DNA of 64,000 nucleotides. It comes from Seminavis robusta (taxonomy: Eukaryota; Bacillariophyta; Bacillariophyceae; Naviculales; Naviculaceae). Position numbers and translations under genes: made by a program. The number at the start of each line of letters is the position of its first letter. Positions within the stretch are counted from its first letter, which is position 1. The notes beneath the pieces are model-generated. The model saw only the letters and a program-made list of their open reading frames with translations. It was not told the DNA's origin and did not search any database. Shown one piece after another: positions 41,401-50,602 of the stretch. The stretch covers positions 1 to 64,000 of the forward strand of contig CAICTM010000027.1 in NCBI GenBank assembly GCA_903772945.1, read 5' to 3'.

Positions 41401-42019
41401 TGGTACCGGCACTGCTCTGCATCACGCTGCGGTTGCCATTGGAGTTGCTGCCTTGCTAACTGGAGTTGCTAGAGCGGATCGCTACGCCATCACTCCTCCG
41501 TTGATTCTTGCAATGCAGCACTGGTTTACGCTCCTCTCGCCCATTCACTTTGCATCGTATGTTGCTGTTCAAATCCTGTTGGAAGTTGCATTTGAGTGGG
41601 TCATTTTCAGGTAAGCCAAAGGACGCCACTGTTTGATTGCATAACATGCAAATGTTCTCATGACAAAGTGTTCCCATGCAACCAGCGAACTTGAGTATCT
41701 TGCAGGTAATCACTGGGTAGCAGCCCTGAGTGCCTGTACCATGGTGGTAGCACATTGGCAGTATTTTCTAGCTGGTGCAATTGCCCTCACGGACCGTGCT
41801 CCAGAAGACGTCGAACCTCATGCGGTGGATCCTCTTTCGAAGTCTTTCCTGTTGTCACTGACGCAGGATCAACGCTCCGCAAAGCTGTCCGAAAGCCGCA
41901 TGGATGAGGAGGTAGTTGCGGTGGACTCCAGGAAAAAAAACGATCACCCGCAAAAGTCATCGATTCAATTTGAAGATGGCTCCCCCCTCTGGGGTTCTAC
42001 AGATGATACGTCTGTGTAA
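38407..42019 (+). CDS. Large multi-pass membrane protein of unknown family
   Basis: Three exons: 38407-40817, 40897-41610 and 41686-42019; introns of 79 and 75 bp, both GT-AG, and both joins restore frame in phase 2. The protein has 1152 residues. A cytosolic start of ~58 residues precedes a transmembrane helix at ~60-83. Then comes a ~720-residue ectodomain with Cys clusters (for example 'CDSNNCDDCPEG', 'CGMDQEHDNRGASC') and many acidic residues. The C-terminal third has about six or seven hydrophobic helices, starting with 'NLFLLFVVWITIELSGLGLE', with 'HMYRHMRWHGQTRSN' in a loop, and ends in a ~90-residue charged cytosolic tail. I do not recognise the family. The architecture suggests a receptor, transporter or polysaccharide-export component; none of these is shown by a motif. 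Confidence 0.75.
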
Positions 42020-42326
42020 TGGATCCATTGACGGGGATGTGTCAAAACCCCATGTGCATCCGGAAACCCCCTTATTACGGCTTGTATCCACCTTCACTGC
42101 TGTTAGGCCGGAATACCGAAACTGTAAACACGAAATGTATGTGAGGTGAATCCACTCTTTGAACACGTGCACGTCAAATGCAGATCTCATGACGTACCCG
42201 AGAATCGTCAAGGGGAGACACAAGAACCGATGGAAGAGCTTCGTTGCTTTTTGTTTTCAATGGAATCCTTCCAAAGCAAATGCCCCATGCCACTGATGGT
42301 CTCATTTCCGGGCTGTTCTGTAATCC
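42020..42326. other. Intergenic region between convergent genes
   Basis: 3' ends of the membrane-protein gene and of the alpha/beta hydrolase gene. Nothing else seen. Confidence 0.35.
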
Positions 42327-43448
42327 TCAGGGGATCGACAGCATCCATGTGTAGATATCGGCAAGCTTTGATGCAGTAATTCCCACACTATGTCCTCTGA
42401 CTCTGCCCGTGAATCCTTCTTGGTCTGTATCATATCGTGTGTAGAGAACGAGAGAAGAAGTAGTGACAGAACGCAACGAGGTCACCAACTGGTCGCTGTA
42501 TGCCACGGGAAAGATCACATCGTCCGCCGAATGAAAGATCCACATGGGGACGTCCTTCAGTCGTTCCAGTGCCAACTTTGGCAAAACACCGCTAAAGCCG
42601 TAGGCACAAATGATACAAGCTTTGAACCGTCGTGTGGTCGCCAGTTCCACGGCCACTGTGGCTCCATCACTAAAGCCAAAGAGAAAGACACGGGCCGGAT
42701 CAATGTTGGCGGGACAGCCTGCCTCTTGGCCCTGTTCGCTGCAAACCCATTCTACGAATCGCAGCAACTTGGACCGAGGTTCTTCGTAGAAGGATTGTTT
42801 TCCAGCGGCATATGGGGCCACCACGGCAAAGTTATCAGTGGCCGTCTCGGGAGCTGTATCGCAGGCAATCAAACTGGGTAGCAGCCCTGCATGTTCCCCC
42901 TTTGGGTCTGCCAAACTCCACACAGTTTCATCGTTCTTTCCTGCTCCATGCAAGACAACTAGAAGGGGTATCTTCTTGTCCTGGTTATTGCTGGCACTTT
43001 TTGGATTCGAATATACCAACGCCGGGTAGGTATTGGGATCCGTCACAGACTTCAAATAATAATAATCCTTCTTTTTGCTTCCCGTGACACCCAAAGCTGC
43101 CTTGCTTCCACTTCCGACGAGAAAAGGAGGAATGATGGCACTAGAGACTGCAAGGACATTGACGCCAAAAAGACGGGGCAACAACTCCCGACGGGCAAGC
43201 TCGGCCGTGCTGTTGCTCTGCCGTTGTTGATGGCAGCACAGATCCGTTTCTCTTCTTTCGACCGGTACAGCCGCCAATGCAGAACGCCCGTAGCTAGCAG
43301 ACCGAAACAGAAACCCATAAACAGTACTGATGTTGCTACATGTAGCGATGAACGGAAGCAACAGTGCTATCCATCGGGACATGCTGGAGGATCTGTTGTT
43401 ACTGCACCGTTCTCTCGAAGGGTCGACAACGATGGCAACATCGCACAA
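42327..43448 (-). CDS. Alpha/beta hydrolase (esterase/PHB-depolymerase type) with plastid-like presequence
   Basis: Single exon, up to 373 residues. Met23 (43382) is the likelier start because it opens a signal peptide (MSRWIALLLPFIATCSNISTVYG) directly followed by FLFRSA, which fits the Phe-at-plus-one rule of diatom plastid targeting. A second hydrophobic stretch after a twin Arg (R86-R87, ARRELLPRLFG...VLAVSSAIIPPFLVG) ending in SKAALG looks like a Tat signal to the thylakoid lumen. The catalytic domain follows: oxyanion-side 'LLVVLHGAGKND', nucleophile Ser260 in GFSDG, Asp309/310 in 'HSADDVIFP', and His353 in 'GHSVG'. It would hydrolyse an ester; the substrate is unknown. It is divergent from the FGGY kinase gene, with 252 bp between likely start codons. 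Confidence 0.8.
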   Translation of the reverse strand: MCDVAIVVDPSRERCSNNRSSSMSRWIALLLPFIATCSNISTVYGFLFRSASYGRSALAAVPVERRETDLCCHQQRQSNSTAELARRELLPRLFGVNVLAVSSAIIPPFLVGSGSKAALGVTGSKKKDYYYLKSVTDPNTYPALVYSNPKSASNNQDKKIPLLVVLHGAGKNDETVWSLADPKGEHAGLLPSLIACDTAPETATDNFAVVAPYAAGKQSFYEEPRSKLLRFVEWVCSEQGQEAGCPANIDPARVFLFGFSDGATVAVELATTRRFKACIICAYGFSGVLPKLALERLKDVPMWIFHSADDVIFPVAYSDQLVTSLRSVTTSSLVLYTRYDTDQEGFTGRVRGHSVGITASKLADIYTWMLSIP

Positions 43449-43634
43449 GGATCCAAATCGAAAGATCCAAAATCGAATCGATTGAATCGAATCAATCGAT
43501 CGAAGTCCAAAAGATTCGATTCACTGATGTCACTAAAAAAAAATGAGGGCAAAGACCGACCATGACGCCATTGCGTAAACGACGGCAGCATCATCATCTA
43601 TCTCTGCTACAGTCGATATCGATGCATTGATAAG
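43383..43634. promoter_or_regulatory. Divergent promoter, hydrolase / FGGY kinase
   Basis: 252 bp between the two likely start codons. A dense cluster of AATCGAATCGATT and GATTCGATT words lies at ~43455-43523, close to the type of palindrome found upstream of the 24476 gene. TACCGGTGTACC stands just before the kinase start. Confidence 0.5.
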
Positions 43635-45429
43635 ATGACATCGTACCGGTGTACCACAGGTCAAAAGTGGCTTACTTGCCTCCTTATGCTCACTCTGACA
43701 TCTAGATTCGGAGCTGGATTTTCCGCTACTGGCACATCTGCTTGTACCACCCACATTGGTTTTGACTTGGGGTAAGATTGTGCTATAAAAGTGATGATGT
43801 GTGGAAAACACTCAATGTTTCTTGTATTCATTCCACTTTTTGCTCTACTAGAACTTCTGGCTGTCGAATATCTGTGGTGGAAAAGCACAAAGATCCATCA
43901 TCCGACCAACTGCCGCTCCTGAAAGAGATCTACACAGAGGCTGTTTCTTGGAGCGATCCTTCCCAAAAAGATACTGAAAATGCCGCCTCGTATGACGATC
44001 CAGAGGCGTGGATGAATGCCATTGAAACCCTCCTGGCGGGAGCCTCGAAAGCTCTCCAAAAAGGAACATCCGATCAGCCTCTCTCCGCTGTGGCGTCTAT
44101 TTGTGTGTCGGGCACTTCGGCCAGCTGTCTTGTAGTGGATGTGAAAGCCAACAAAGTCACAAGGAAGGCTCGCATGTAAGTAAGGATGTTGCAAAAAAGC
44201 AAAAGTTATAGTGGAGATCTTGCTTGACTTGTTTCTTACCCTTGTGTTCTGCCCACCCACCCAGGTACAACTATGACGTCGTTGCCAGCCGCGGCGACAA
44301 GGAAGATCCCATTTACTCCTTGAAAGCCACGGAACTACTCGACACGTATGCACCTCCACGGCACACGGCACGGGCACGGTCGGGATCTTTGGCCAAGCTA
44401 CTGACATGGAATGAAGAGCGAAAACTGGGAGAGTCAGAAGTACTCTGCCACCAAGCGGATTATGTCGCCATGAGATTGCGAGCCAATGACAGGGCATGCG
44501 GTGCCGGACCAGGCAACACGTGGACTGTTTCGAGTGATTGGCACAATTGTCTCAAGCTGGGATACGATGTACAAAAATTGGAATGGCCCAGTTGGATGAA
44601 GGAATGTCTGTCAGATGCACTGGCGGACAGCAACAATCCACTTCGGGTGCTCCCACAAAAGGTTATCTCTCCTGGAGAGCCAATGGGTACCGTTAGCTCG
44701 GATGTTGCCGAGCGATTTGGCTTGTCCGCAGACACTGTCATTGTTGGTGGAACAACCGACTCCAATGCAGCATTTTTTGCTGCTGCGGGTGCAGAACCCG
44801 TGGTCGGAACAGCCGTGACATCACTGGGGAGTACGCTTGCCATCAAGTATCTGAGTCAATCCTACGTGGAAGATGCCGATCGAGGAGTGTACAGCCACCG
44901 AGTCCCTTCCATCTTTTCTGCCAACGACACCGACGACAGTGGCAGTGCTTGCTGGCTAGCTGGTGGAGCCAGCAATGTGGGATGTGCAGTACTTCGGCAA
45001 GAAGAGTTCAGCAATGAAGAACTCGTCGAACTGAGTGCTGAAATCGACCCAAACACAGACAGCTCATTGGAATACTATCCTCTTGTCAACACTGGAGAAC
45101 GGTTCCCGGTTGCGGATAGCAACAAAGAACCTTTGTTGACGCCAGTGCCGGAAAGTAGGCGAGACTACTTGCATGGAATCCTTCAGGGCATCAGCAACGT
45201 AGAGCGGGATGGCTTTCAGATATTGGGAGAATTGGGGGCAACTCCAGCTCAACCAAGTGTTGTGTTGACTTGTGGTGGTGGCTCCCGCAATGACATGTGG
45301 AGCAGCCTTCGCGAGAGGAGACTAAATGAAGCTTTCGACAATGAAGGAGAGGCATCTGTCAAAGTCTCCAGGGCAAGCAACACGGAAGCCAGCTTTGGTG
45401 CTGCAATCTTGGCATCGGCTACGTTCTAG
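43635..45429 (+). CDS. FGGY-family carbohydrate kinase (D-ribulokinase/xylulokinase type)
   Basis: Three exons: 43635-43771, 43852-44175 and 44265-45429; introns of 80 and 89 bp, GT-AG, with both joins in phase 2 restoring frame; 541 residues. The first join rebuilds the ATP-binding phosphate-1 motif 'IGFDLGTSGCRISVVE', so exon 1 is firmly part of the gene. The ATG at 43635 gives a 37-residue presequence with a hydrophobic core (WLTCLLMLTLTSRFGAGFSA), suggesting import into ER or plastid; Met18 is an alternative start. Later blocks: 'SICVSGTSASCLVVD', 'ADYVAMRLR', 'VIVGGTTDSNAAFFAAG'-like, 'GTAVTSLGSTLAIK', and 'VLTCGGGSRNDMW' (the adenosine motif). It resembles the plant/cyanobacterial ribulose kinase group, which salvages D-ribulose to the pentose phosphate pool; the exact sugar is inferred. 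Confidence 0.85.
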
Positions 45430-45992
45430 CTGGCTAGCACCCTCAAGGGTTGCTTGAATGAAACGATCATCTCTTCGTGCAACCGTCTAGAGTTGCCAGG
45501 GATGGACGGTTCAACAATGACAAGCCCTCGTTGAGAATAACTTTTCAACTACAATGTCTACTGGCTACCTGACCTCATTGTAGACACACGCATATTGAAT
45601 CTATCTGGAAGCCAAACCTCGCTTCCCAGTTGTAAACCACATACTCTAACTTCAAACTCTTGTGCTCTGAACGAGGAACCAATGGCACTGGCCGTTGGAA
45701 AATGAAACAGGCATCGCCGAAGTTCTACGGTGTACGGGACGGGAGTAGCCTGTGACTGACTGCACGGTCGGTCGCTTGGCGGAAGAAAATATCTGAGGAT
45801 CTTCAGCAATCATACCGGTACCTGTAGGTTCACTTCTATTTTAGGGTATCTACTCGAGCAACTGCTTTGGAAACACTCACATATCATATTCACAGTTCTT
45901 CGACAGTTCGTTCTTTCTTCTCAACAGTTCTGGCTTTGTATCTATTCTTCAAACAAACCAGTGACCTGACCTCTACTGTAGCACCGATTTCC
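45430..45992. other. Intergenic region between convergent genes
   Basis: 3' ends of the kinase gene and of the glycosyltransferase gene. A TACCGGTACC word lies at 45815. No gene seen. Confidence 0.4.
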
Positions 45993-47453
45993 TTATGCGG
46001 AAACATGTTCAACCATTGCTGTAGCCAGCAGTTCTGGGCCATACTTTCCACTGTTGCTACTAGCTGGTTCTCCAGATGACATTGCAGCACCAAGGACCTT
46101 ACAAGCTGGTTGACACGCTTCTGCCTTCTCAAAGCTGGCAAGAATGGCTTCCTTTGAAAGGGCCGTCAAGGAGTCAGAACACGCAACACCCCAACCCTTG
46201 GCCTCCAAATACTTGGCAAAGAAGAACTGATCCCCAATCAACGGGGAAATGACGGCAGGAATCCCCGCTCGCAGTACTGATTGCGTTGTGCCCGCACCGC
46301 CATGACAGAACATCATGGCACACTTTGGAAGCAACCAGGGATAGGGAATGTTGGAAACGCAGTGGATATTCTCCTTGAGCCATGAAACCTTTTCGTTGTC
46401 TTCTTCTGATACAGCTGATTCTTGAAGAGAGGCCAAAATTCCCATCATGGCGGACCCAATGAGAATGGAAGGTCGCTTCGTCTCAAATGCGGCCTCCACG
46501 ATCATTTGGGCTTGGCCAAAGGGCATGGATCCATATCCAAAGCAAACTGGGGGATTGTCGGCGTGTTTCTCCAAAAAAGACACCAAATCTTGAGGGGGCT
46601 CAAAGCCATCTGGAATATAGTTGCAGGAGAGACTACCGACATTGATGACCTTCGGACCGGCATCTGACGTTGCGGGGATGATATGAGTGGAGACAGCATT
46701 GACCATCCAGACATCCAAGCTGGCATCAGCAGGCTCATTCCCCGTCAAAATAGGCAACATGTCATTGTCAAAATCTATTCCTTTTTCTTTCTTTTTGTAA
46801 TTGGGTAGCTTGGAAAGAACTGGATCCACGTGGGCGGTCAAAAATTCAAGTTGGAGTCGTTCCAACTCCACAAAAGAGTTCCTGTTTTCATCCGTATTGG
46901 CGCCGGCTTTTCCTGTGAGAGCATCCACACAAGCTTCCGTTCGGCTGTAGTGGGGATAGTCTTTCGTGGGAACCAAGTTTTGTAGCTGGACCAAGTAGAC
47001 AGGCACAGGCTTGCTGCTGCTGCTTTCGACTTGAGTCGCAACTTCCAAGGCCAGTTGACGTGCCAACGAAGACGCCACAATGACATCCACCTTTGGCCCC
47101 TCGGATACTATTGTCTCCATGACACGGGAATAGTTGGGCAGAACAAGTTCTCCCATAATGTCGGTAACAATCCCGAGGAACTGCACCCTCTGGTTCGGGT
47201 GACCAGCTCCGGCTTGTGGCGGCTCTCGCTTCTGGCCAGCCCACTTGTAGAAATCCATCTGGGTAAATGGAAGTTCGTGGTAATGTATTTTGTTCCTTTC
47301 ATCATCATTGTTCTTTGGTACGAGACTCTCGGCATCGGTTTGGAGGAATAGTTCGATCGACGCAATTTCCTTGCGGGTGGCGAGTTCTGCCGCCAGGGAA
47401 CACATCGGCTCCGAATCTCCGCGGCTACCGACTGCAATTAACAAGACTCTCAT
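45993..47453 (-). CDS. GT28/GT1-like glycosyltransferase (UGT fold)
   Basis: Single exon, 486 residues, full length for the family. The N-terminus 'MRVLLIAVGSRGDSEPMCSLA' matches the glycine-rich acceptor-side start of sterol and glycolipid UDP-glycosyltransferases of the GT28 type. The C-terminal Rossmann half shows 'VCFGYGSMPFG', 'HCVSNIPYPWLLPKC', the sugar-nucleotide signature HGGAGTT at 384-390, and 'SPLIGDQFFFAKYLEAKGWG' with the D-Q pair (408-409) that contacts the donor sugar. It would transfer glucose or a related sugar from UDP-sugar to a lipid or small acceptor. No signal peptide or transmembrane helix, so cytosolic or peripheral. It is the last clear host gene before the mobile-element region. 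Confidence 0.85.
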   Translation of the reverse strand: MRVLLIAVGSRGDSEPMCSLAAELATRKEIASIELFLQTDAESLVPKNNDDERNKIHYHELPFTQMDFYKWAGQKREPPQAGAGHPNQRVQFLGIVTDIMGELVLPNYSRVMETIVSEGPKVDVIVASSLARQLALEVATQVESSSSKPVPVYLVQLQNLVPTKDYPHYSRTEACVDALTGKAGANTDENRNSFVELERLQLEFLTAHVDPVLSKLPNYKKKEKGIDFDNDMLPILTGNEPADASLDVWMVNAVSTHIIPATSDAGPKVINVGSLSCNYIPDGFEPPQDLVSFLEKHADNPPVCFGYGSMPFGQAQMIVEAAFETKRPSILIGSAMMGILASLQESAVSEEDNEKVSWLKENIHCVSNIPYPWLLPKCAMMFCHGGAGTTQSVLRAGIPAVISPLIGDQFFFAKYLEAKGWGVACSDSLTALSKEAILASFEKAEACQPACKVLGAAMSSGEPASSNSGKYGPELLATAMVEHVSA

Positions 47454-48045
47454 CTTTCAAGGAGGCTGCTTCTAGCCACTAGTTGCGGCTTTTGGTTTTG
47501 TCTAATCTCAAAATTGTGGGGAAACCATGAGCTTCTTCATCCCTTGATCGGACTAGCAACTTGAATGATGTCTCGGTTGCCGAAGTGGTACGAAGCGGAT
47601 CTTTCATTCGTGTGAGAACAGTCTGGAACGAAGGGTCGGTTCGACAGTTCGAAACCAAAGAGGACAACCTCCTTCTCTGTTCCTGGGTGACTTCTACGGG
47701 AACCCTAACCCTCCCTCTGGTACTGCAGCCCTGTGGGGCTCCCCCCTGGGTTTCCGGCAAACATTCCCAAACATGCCTCCTCTAACTGCCAGTACTAATA
47801 GGGACTGGCCTGAGCAGCTCAAATCAGTCCCTAGTTACCGGTTGGCTCCTTTGCCGCCATGCCTGGCTCTGAGAGCATGGTGGCCCCCCCTGACAGTAAC
47901 AAATAAGTGCACCGGAGCATTCAAAAATGAACCACCAGGCCTGTTGTTGCTGCCATGGTGGCATGGTAGTGCTGCTGCCATCATAGTGTCTTTATTGAGA
48001 TAATTAACCAAGCTTTCTTGCTGTCATCCATAGTATTAGTAGAAG
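47454..48045. other. Boundary between host genes and the Crypton-like element
   Basis: Promoter of the glycosyltransferase gene, then the leader of the next ORF. Inverted pairs GGGACTG/CAGTCCC (~47809-47843) and CCATGC/GCATGG lie here. Element ends could not be placed. Confidence 0.35.
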
Positions 48046-50091
48046 ATGAGTGGTCTTCCTGATCTTGCCAGAGCTAGGGAAGAAAACGCTGCTGCTAGCG
48101 AGCTAACGGATAGTATCCCCCAAATTCTGGTTGATGACAATGGCGACCCAATCAATGAGGGAGACGATGCTGATGAAATCCCACAGCCAGAGCTGACTGA
48201 TGGCAGGGGCCAAGCAAATTCAAAACCGAAGTATCAGAAGAAGTCGGGCTTCAAAAAGCCAAAGATGGTTGATTTGTACGCTGGCATGAGACAGGCAGAT
48301 ATATGTACCAAGTCCACGGAGGATTTCTTTGGTCCAATTTGGCCTCGATGGCACTTCTTCTGTGAATCGATAGTCTCGAATAGGGAACCATGGGAAGTCA
48401 AATTTGGCTTGCAGCTGTACGACCAGCGGAAACTGGCAGATATTCAAAACTCCAACCTGTATGACAAGGAACTACCGGTGCAATTCTTCCAGTGGCTTAT
48501 GGAAGAATGTGGTGGCTGCAAATCAGTCATGGCTAAAGCAAAGACCTTTCTCAATACTAATATCAAATGCGAGCATTACTGCCGCCTAGTCGAAGCTGGG
48601 TTTGCTGGTATTCTGGAGCAGATCAAAGTTGGCGAGTCACTGTCAATCCAGAACTCTTGCAAAGCAGTACAGAGTCAAGCTGCATCCAGGGTTCTTAACA
48701 ATTGTGAGGATATACAGGCTCAGCTACAGCAATGGGTGTCCTTGGACCAGATACGAGAGATGGCACTGTCAGCATTCAATCCTAAGGCCGGTGGTCCAGT
48801 ATCTAAGCTGAAACCCAGCAATGCGATCTACTTTATGTGCCACTATCACACAATGAGTGCCACTACCCGAAGAAGTGAAGAGTTTGTTGGACAAAGAATG
48901 ATTCAACGAGCCTACAAGTTCATGGAAGCTATTGGTCCATCCGGTATTGGAGCATCTCAGATTGTGACTAACAAGGCAAAGCACAACAAAGTCGGGTGGC
49001 TAGAGTATACTGTAGCCATCCCCCACAGAGATCCATTGAGAGATTCCAGCAGCTGGCATGGTCTCCTTTTTCTCTGGCAGCTGATAGTGGAGAAAAGGAG
49101 ACTGCCTGATTTGTCTGGCAATAACTACAAAGCTATCTTTGATGTATTAACGTATCCATCATCAGAGGACACAGACAAGACTATCTCATCTCGACAAGTT
49201 GCTGCCAACTTCGGAAGCTTCTACTCGGAAGCTGACGTGATATGTGCCAAGGTCACACATCAGCCACGTTTCCAATCGATCCAGCAAATGGATATGCTTG
49301 GCATTCCAGAACCTGTACAGTGTCGAATGACTGGGCACAAAGGGAAGGGTCAAACCGTCCATCAAAGAAGCTATGCCAACAACCCCCCCACTGCTGGTAT
49401 CGTCCAAAGGGCCGGTGGTGACCACCACTACCCTCAACAGTACAGTACTACTCCATTCCAGCTTACAGCGCAAGAAAAGGTGTGGGTCAATGAGATCCGA
49501 TGTGCTCTTATTCCAGAGATCGAAGAGTGGTACAAAACAATCTGCCAGGATTTCAACTCGGCTACTTCAGCAGCTGAGAGGACATCGAAGCGGTTGTACA
49601 CCAAAAAAGGAATGGTGGCTTCTATTCGATGGGATGTAGAAAGCTGTATCGTGATGCTAGCTACACCGGAGCTGCACCCAAGAACCTTTAAACTACTGCC
49701 CAACTCCAACCTGAGTGTCTTTCAACGATACCGGAACGACAGATTTGCTGTTCTGTTAAACCACTCAGCATTCAATCTACCAGTATTCTCACTGCTGGAG
49801 CAGTCAATTCTCAGTCGACTCAAAGCCAAGGACACAATCAACTCCATGTTCAGTGTTGAGAATCCAGATAATGTATCCAACATGGAACAGTTGCTAGTCC
49901 AGTATGTCAGCCGTCCCCTTATGCAAATGCAACAGGAGCAACAGGCAGCTTTCTCAGAAATGCAACAAATGCAGAATCATTCCAGTTCCTTCGCAGCAGC
50001 CAGCAGGAGACCTACTACAGAGAAGGGAAGTGTTGCCATTACTCCTTCCCCCACATCTGCTGGCAAAAGAAACAGCAGCACCCCTAGCTGA
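48046..50091 (+). CDS. Crypton-type tyrosine recombinase
   Basis: 681 residues, one uninterrupted frame. Residues ~60-240 form an N-terminal helical region similar in role to the core-binding domain of recombinases. The catalytic residues can be assigned: Arg275/276 in 'SATTRRSEEF' (box I), His405-x-x-Arg408 in 'THQPR', His431 in 'MTGHK' and the nucleophile Tyr443 in 'HQRSY'. The spacing (23 residues from R408 to H431, then 12 to Y443) is canonical. The region ~460-600 and the Gln-rich tail (650 on) lie outside the catalytic core. The enzyme would cut and rejoin DNA through a 3'-phosphotyrosine to move its own element. The intact catalytic set suggests recent activity. The frame ends just before the GCR1_C-like part, which is in another frame. 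Confidence 0.75.
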   Translation: MSGLPDLARAREENAAASELTDSIPQILVDDNGDPINEGDDADEIPQPELTDGRGQANSKPKYQKKSGFKKPKMVDLYAGMRQADICTKSTEDFFGPIWPRWHFFCESIVSNREPWEVKFGLQLYDQRKLADIQNSNLYDKELPVQFFQWLMEECGGCKSVMAKAKTFLNTNIKCEHYCRLVEAGFAGILEQIKVGESLSIQNSCKAVQSQAASRVLNNCEDIQAQLQQWVSLDQIREMALSAFNPKAGGPVSKLKPSNAIYFMCHYHTMSATTRRSEEFVGQRMIQRAYKFMEAIGPSGIGASQIVTNKAKHNKVGWLEYTVAIPHRDPLRDSSSWHGLLFLWQLIVEKRRLPDLSGNNYKAIFDVLTYPSSEDTDKTISSRQVAANFGSFYSEADVICAKVTHQPRFQSIQQMDMLGIPEPVQCRMTGHKGKGQTVHQRSYANNPPTAGIVQRAGGDHHYPQQYSTTPFQLTAQEKVWVNEIRCALIPEIEEWYKTICQDFNSATSAAERTSKRLYTKKGMVASIRWDVESCIVMLATPELHPRTFKLLPNSNLSVFQRYRNDRFAVLLNHSAFNLPVFSLLEQSILSRLKAKDTINSMFSVENPDNVSNMEQLLVQYVSRPLMQMQQEQQAAFSEMQQMQNHSSSFAAASRRPTTEKGSVAITPSPTSAGKRNSSTPS

Positions 50092-50602
50092 TGGAGTAAC
50101 TGCAAGGAAACGACGGCCACCGGTGAAACAGCATGAGTCCATATCTCAAGAGCTCAGAAACCGGACAAGCAATGGTGAGACCGTGAAGCGGACAAGCAAT
50201 GGTGAGACTAGGAAGCGTCAAGCCGAGATGGTTGTTCTCTGTGACAATGACTGCACTACTTTTGAACAGCGTTGGAAACACTACTGCAAGCACTATCGAC
50301 AATTAGAAAAGGAAACTGGTGGTCGTTGGAGGCAGGATTTGGGTGGGCGCCAGAGGACACAGTGGTGGACGCAGCGAAGTGGCATGTATCGATTGATGGA
50401 GTTCTATCTTGAATCTGGACTTACAGAAGAGGAAGCATTGGAAAAGTGCTCTGCAATATACGATTCGATAGAGAAGGGAAAACGTGCTAAGAAAAGCTCC
50501 TCCAGCTGGTCATCAGCGAGATGTTTGCAACCGTCTTTTGCACTCAAGTTAACTGATCTTTTGTGGACGTTTGACCTCAGATGTGCATACAGACTGTTAT
50601 AA
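49904..50602 (+). CDS. GCR1_C-like DNA-binding ORF of the Crypton-like element
   Basis: A frame of 232 residues, overlapping the end of the recombinase frame by 188 bp. Only the part from ~50090 looks like real protein: a Lys/Arg-rich linker (TARKRRPPVKQ), then 'TFEQRWKHYCKHYRQLEKE', 'GGRWRQDLGGRQR', 'WWTQRSGMYRLMEFYLESGL' and 'TEEEALEKCSAIYDSI'. This matches the GCR1_C fold (W-x-E...GWR...YSRR..IY..IE). In other Cryptons the domain is fused to the recombinase, so here it is either reached by a one-base shift near 50060-50090, read as a separate ORF, or the fusion is broken. The last ~35 residues overlap the zinc-finger ORF on the other strand and are probably not meaningful. Confidence 0.6.
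   Translation: MSAVPLCKCNRSNRQLSQKCNKCRIIPVPSQQPAGDLLQRREVLPLLLPPHLLAKETAAPLADGVTARKRRPPVKQHESISQELRNRTSNGETVKRTSNGETRKRQAEMVVLCDNDCTTFEQRWKHYCKHYRQLEKETGGRWRQDLGGRQRTQWWTQRSGMYRLMEFYLESGLTEEEALEKCSAIYDSIEKGKRAKKSSSSWSSARCLQPSFALKLTDLLWTFDLRCAYRLL

Larger units (their letters stand above)
48046..50602 (+). mobile_element. Crypton-like tyrosine-recombinase DNA transposon
   Basis: Coding body of an element with a tyrosine recombinase (48046-50091) and a downstream GCR1_C-like DNA-binding piece (about 50090-50500). This pairing is the definition of Cryptons, known from fungi, oomycetes and other protists. Cryptons lack terminal inverted repeats and no ends could be set by eye. Confidence 0.65.
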
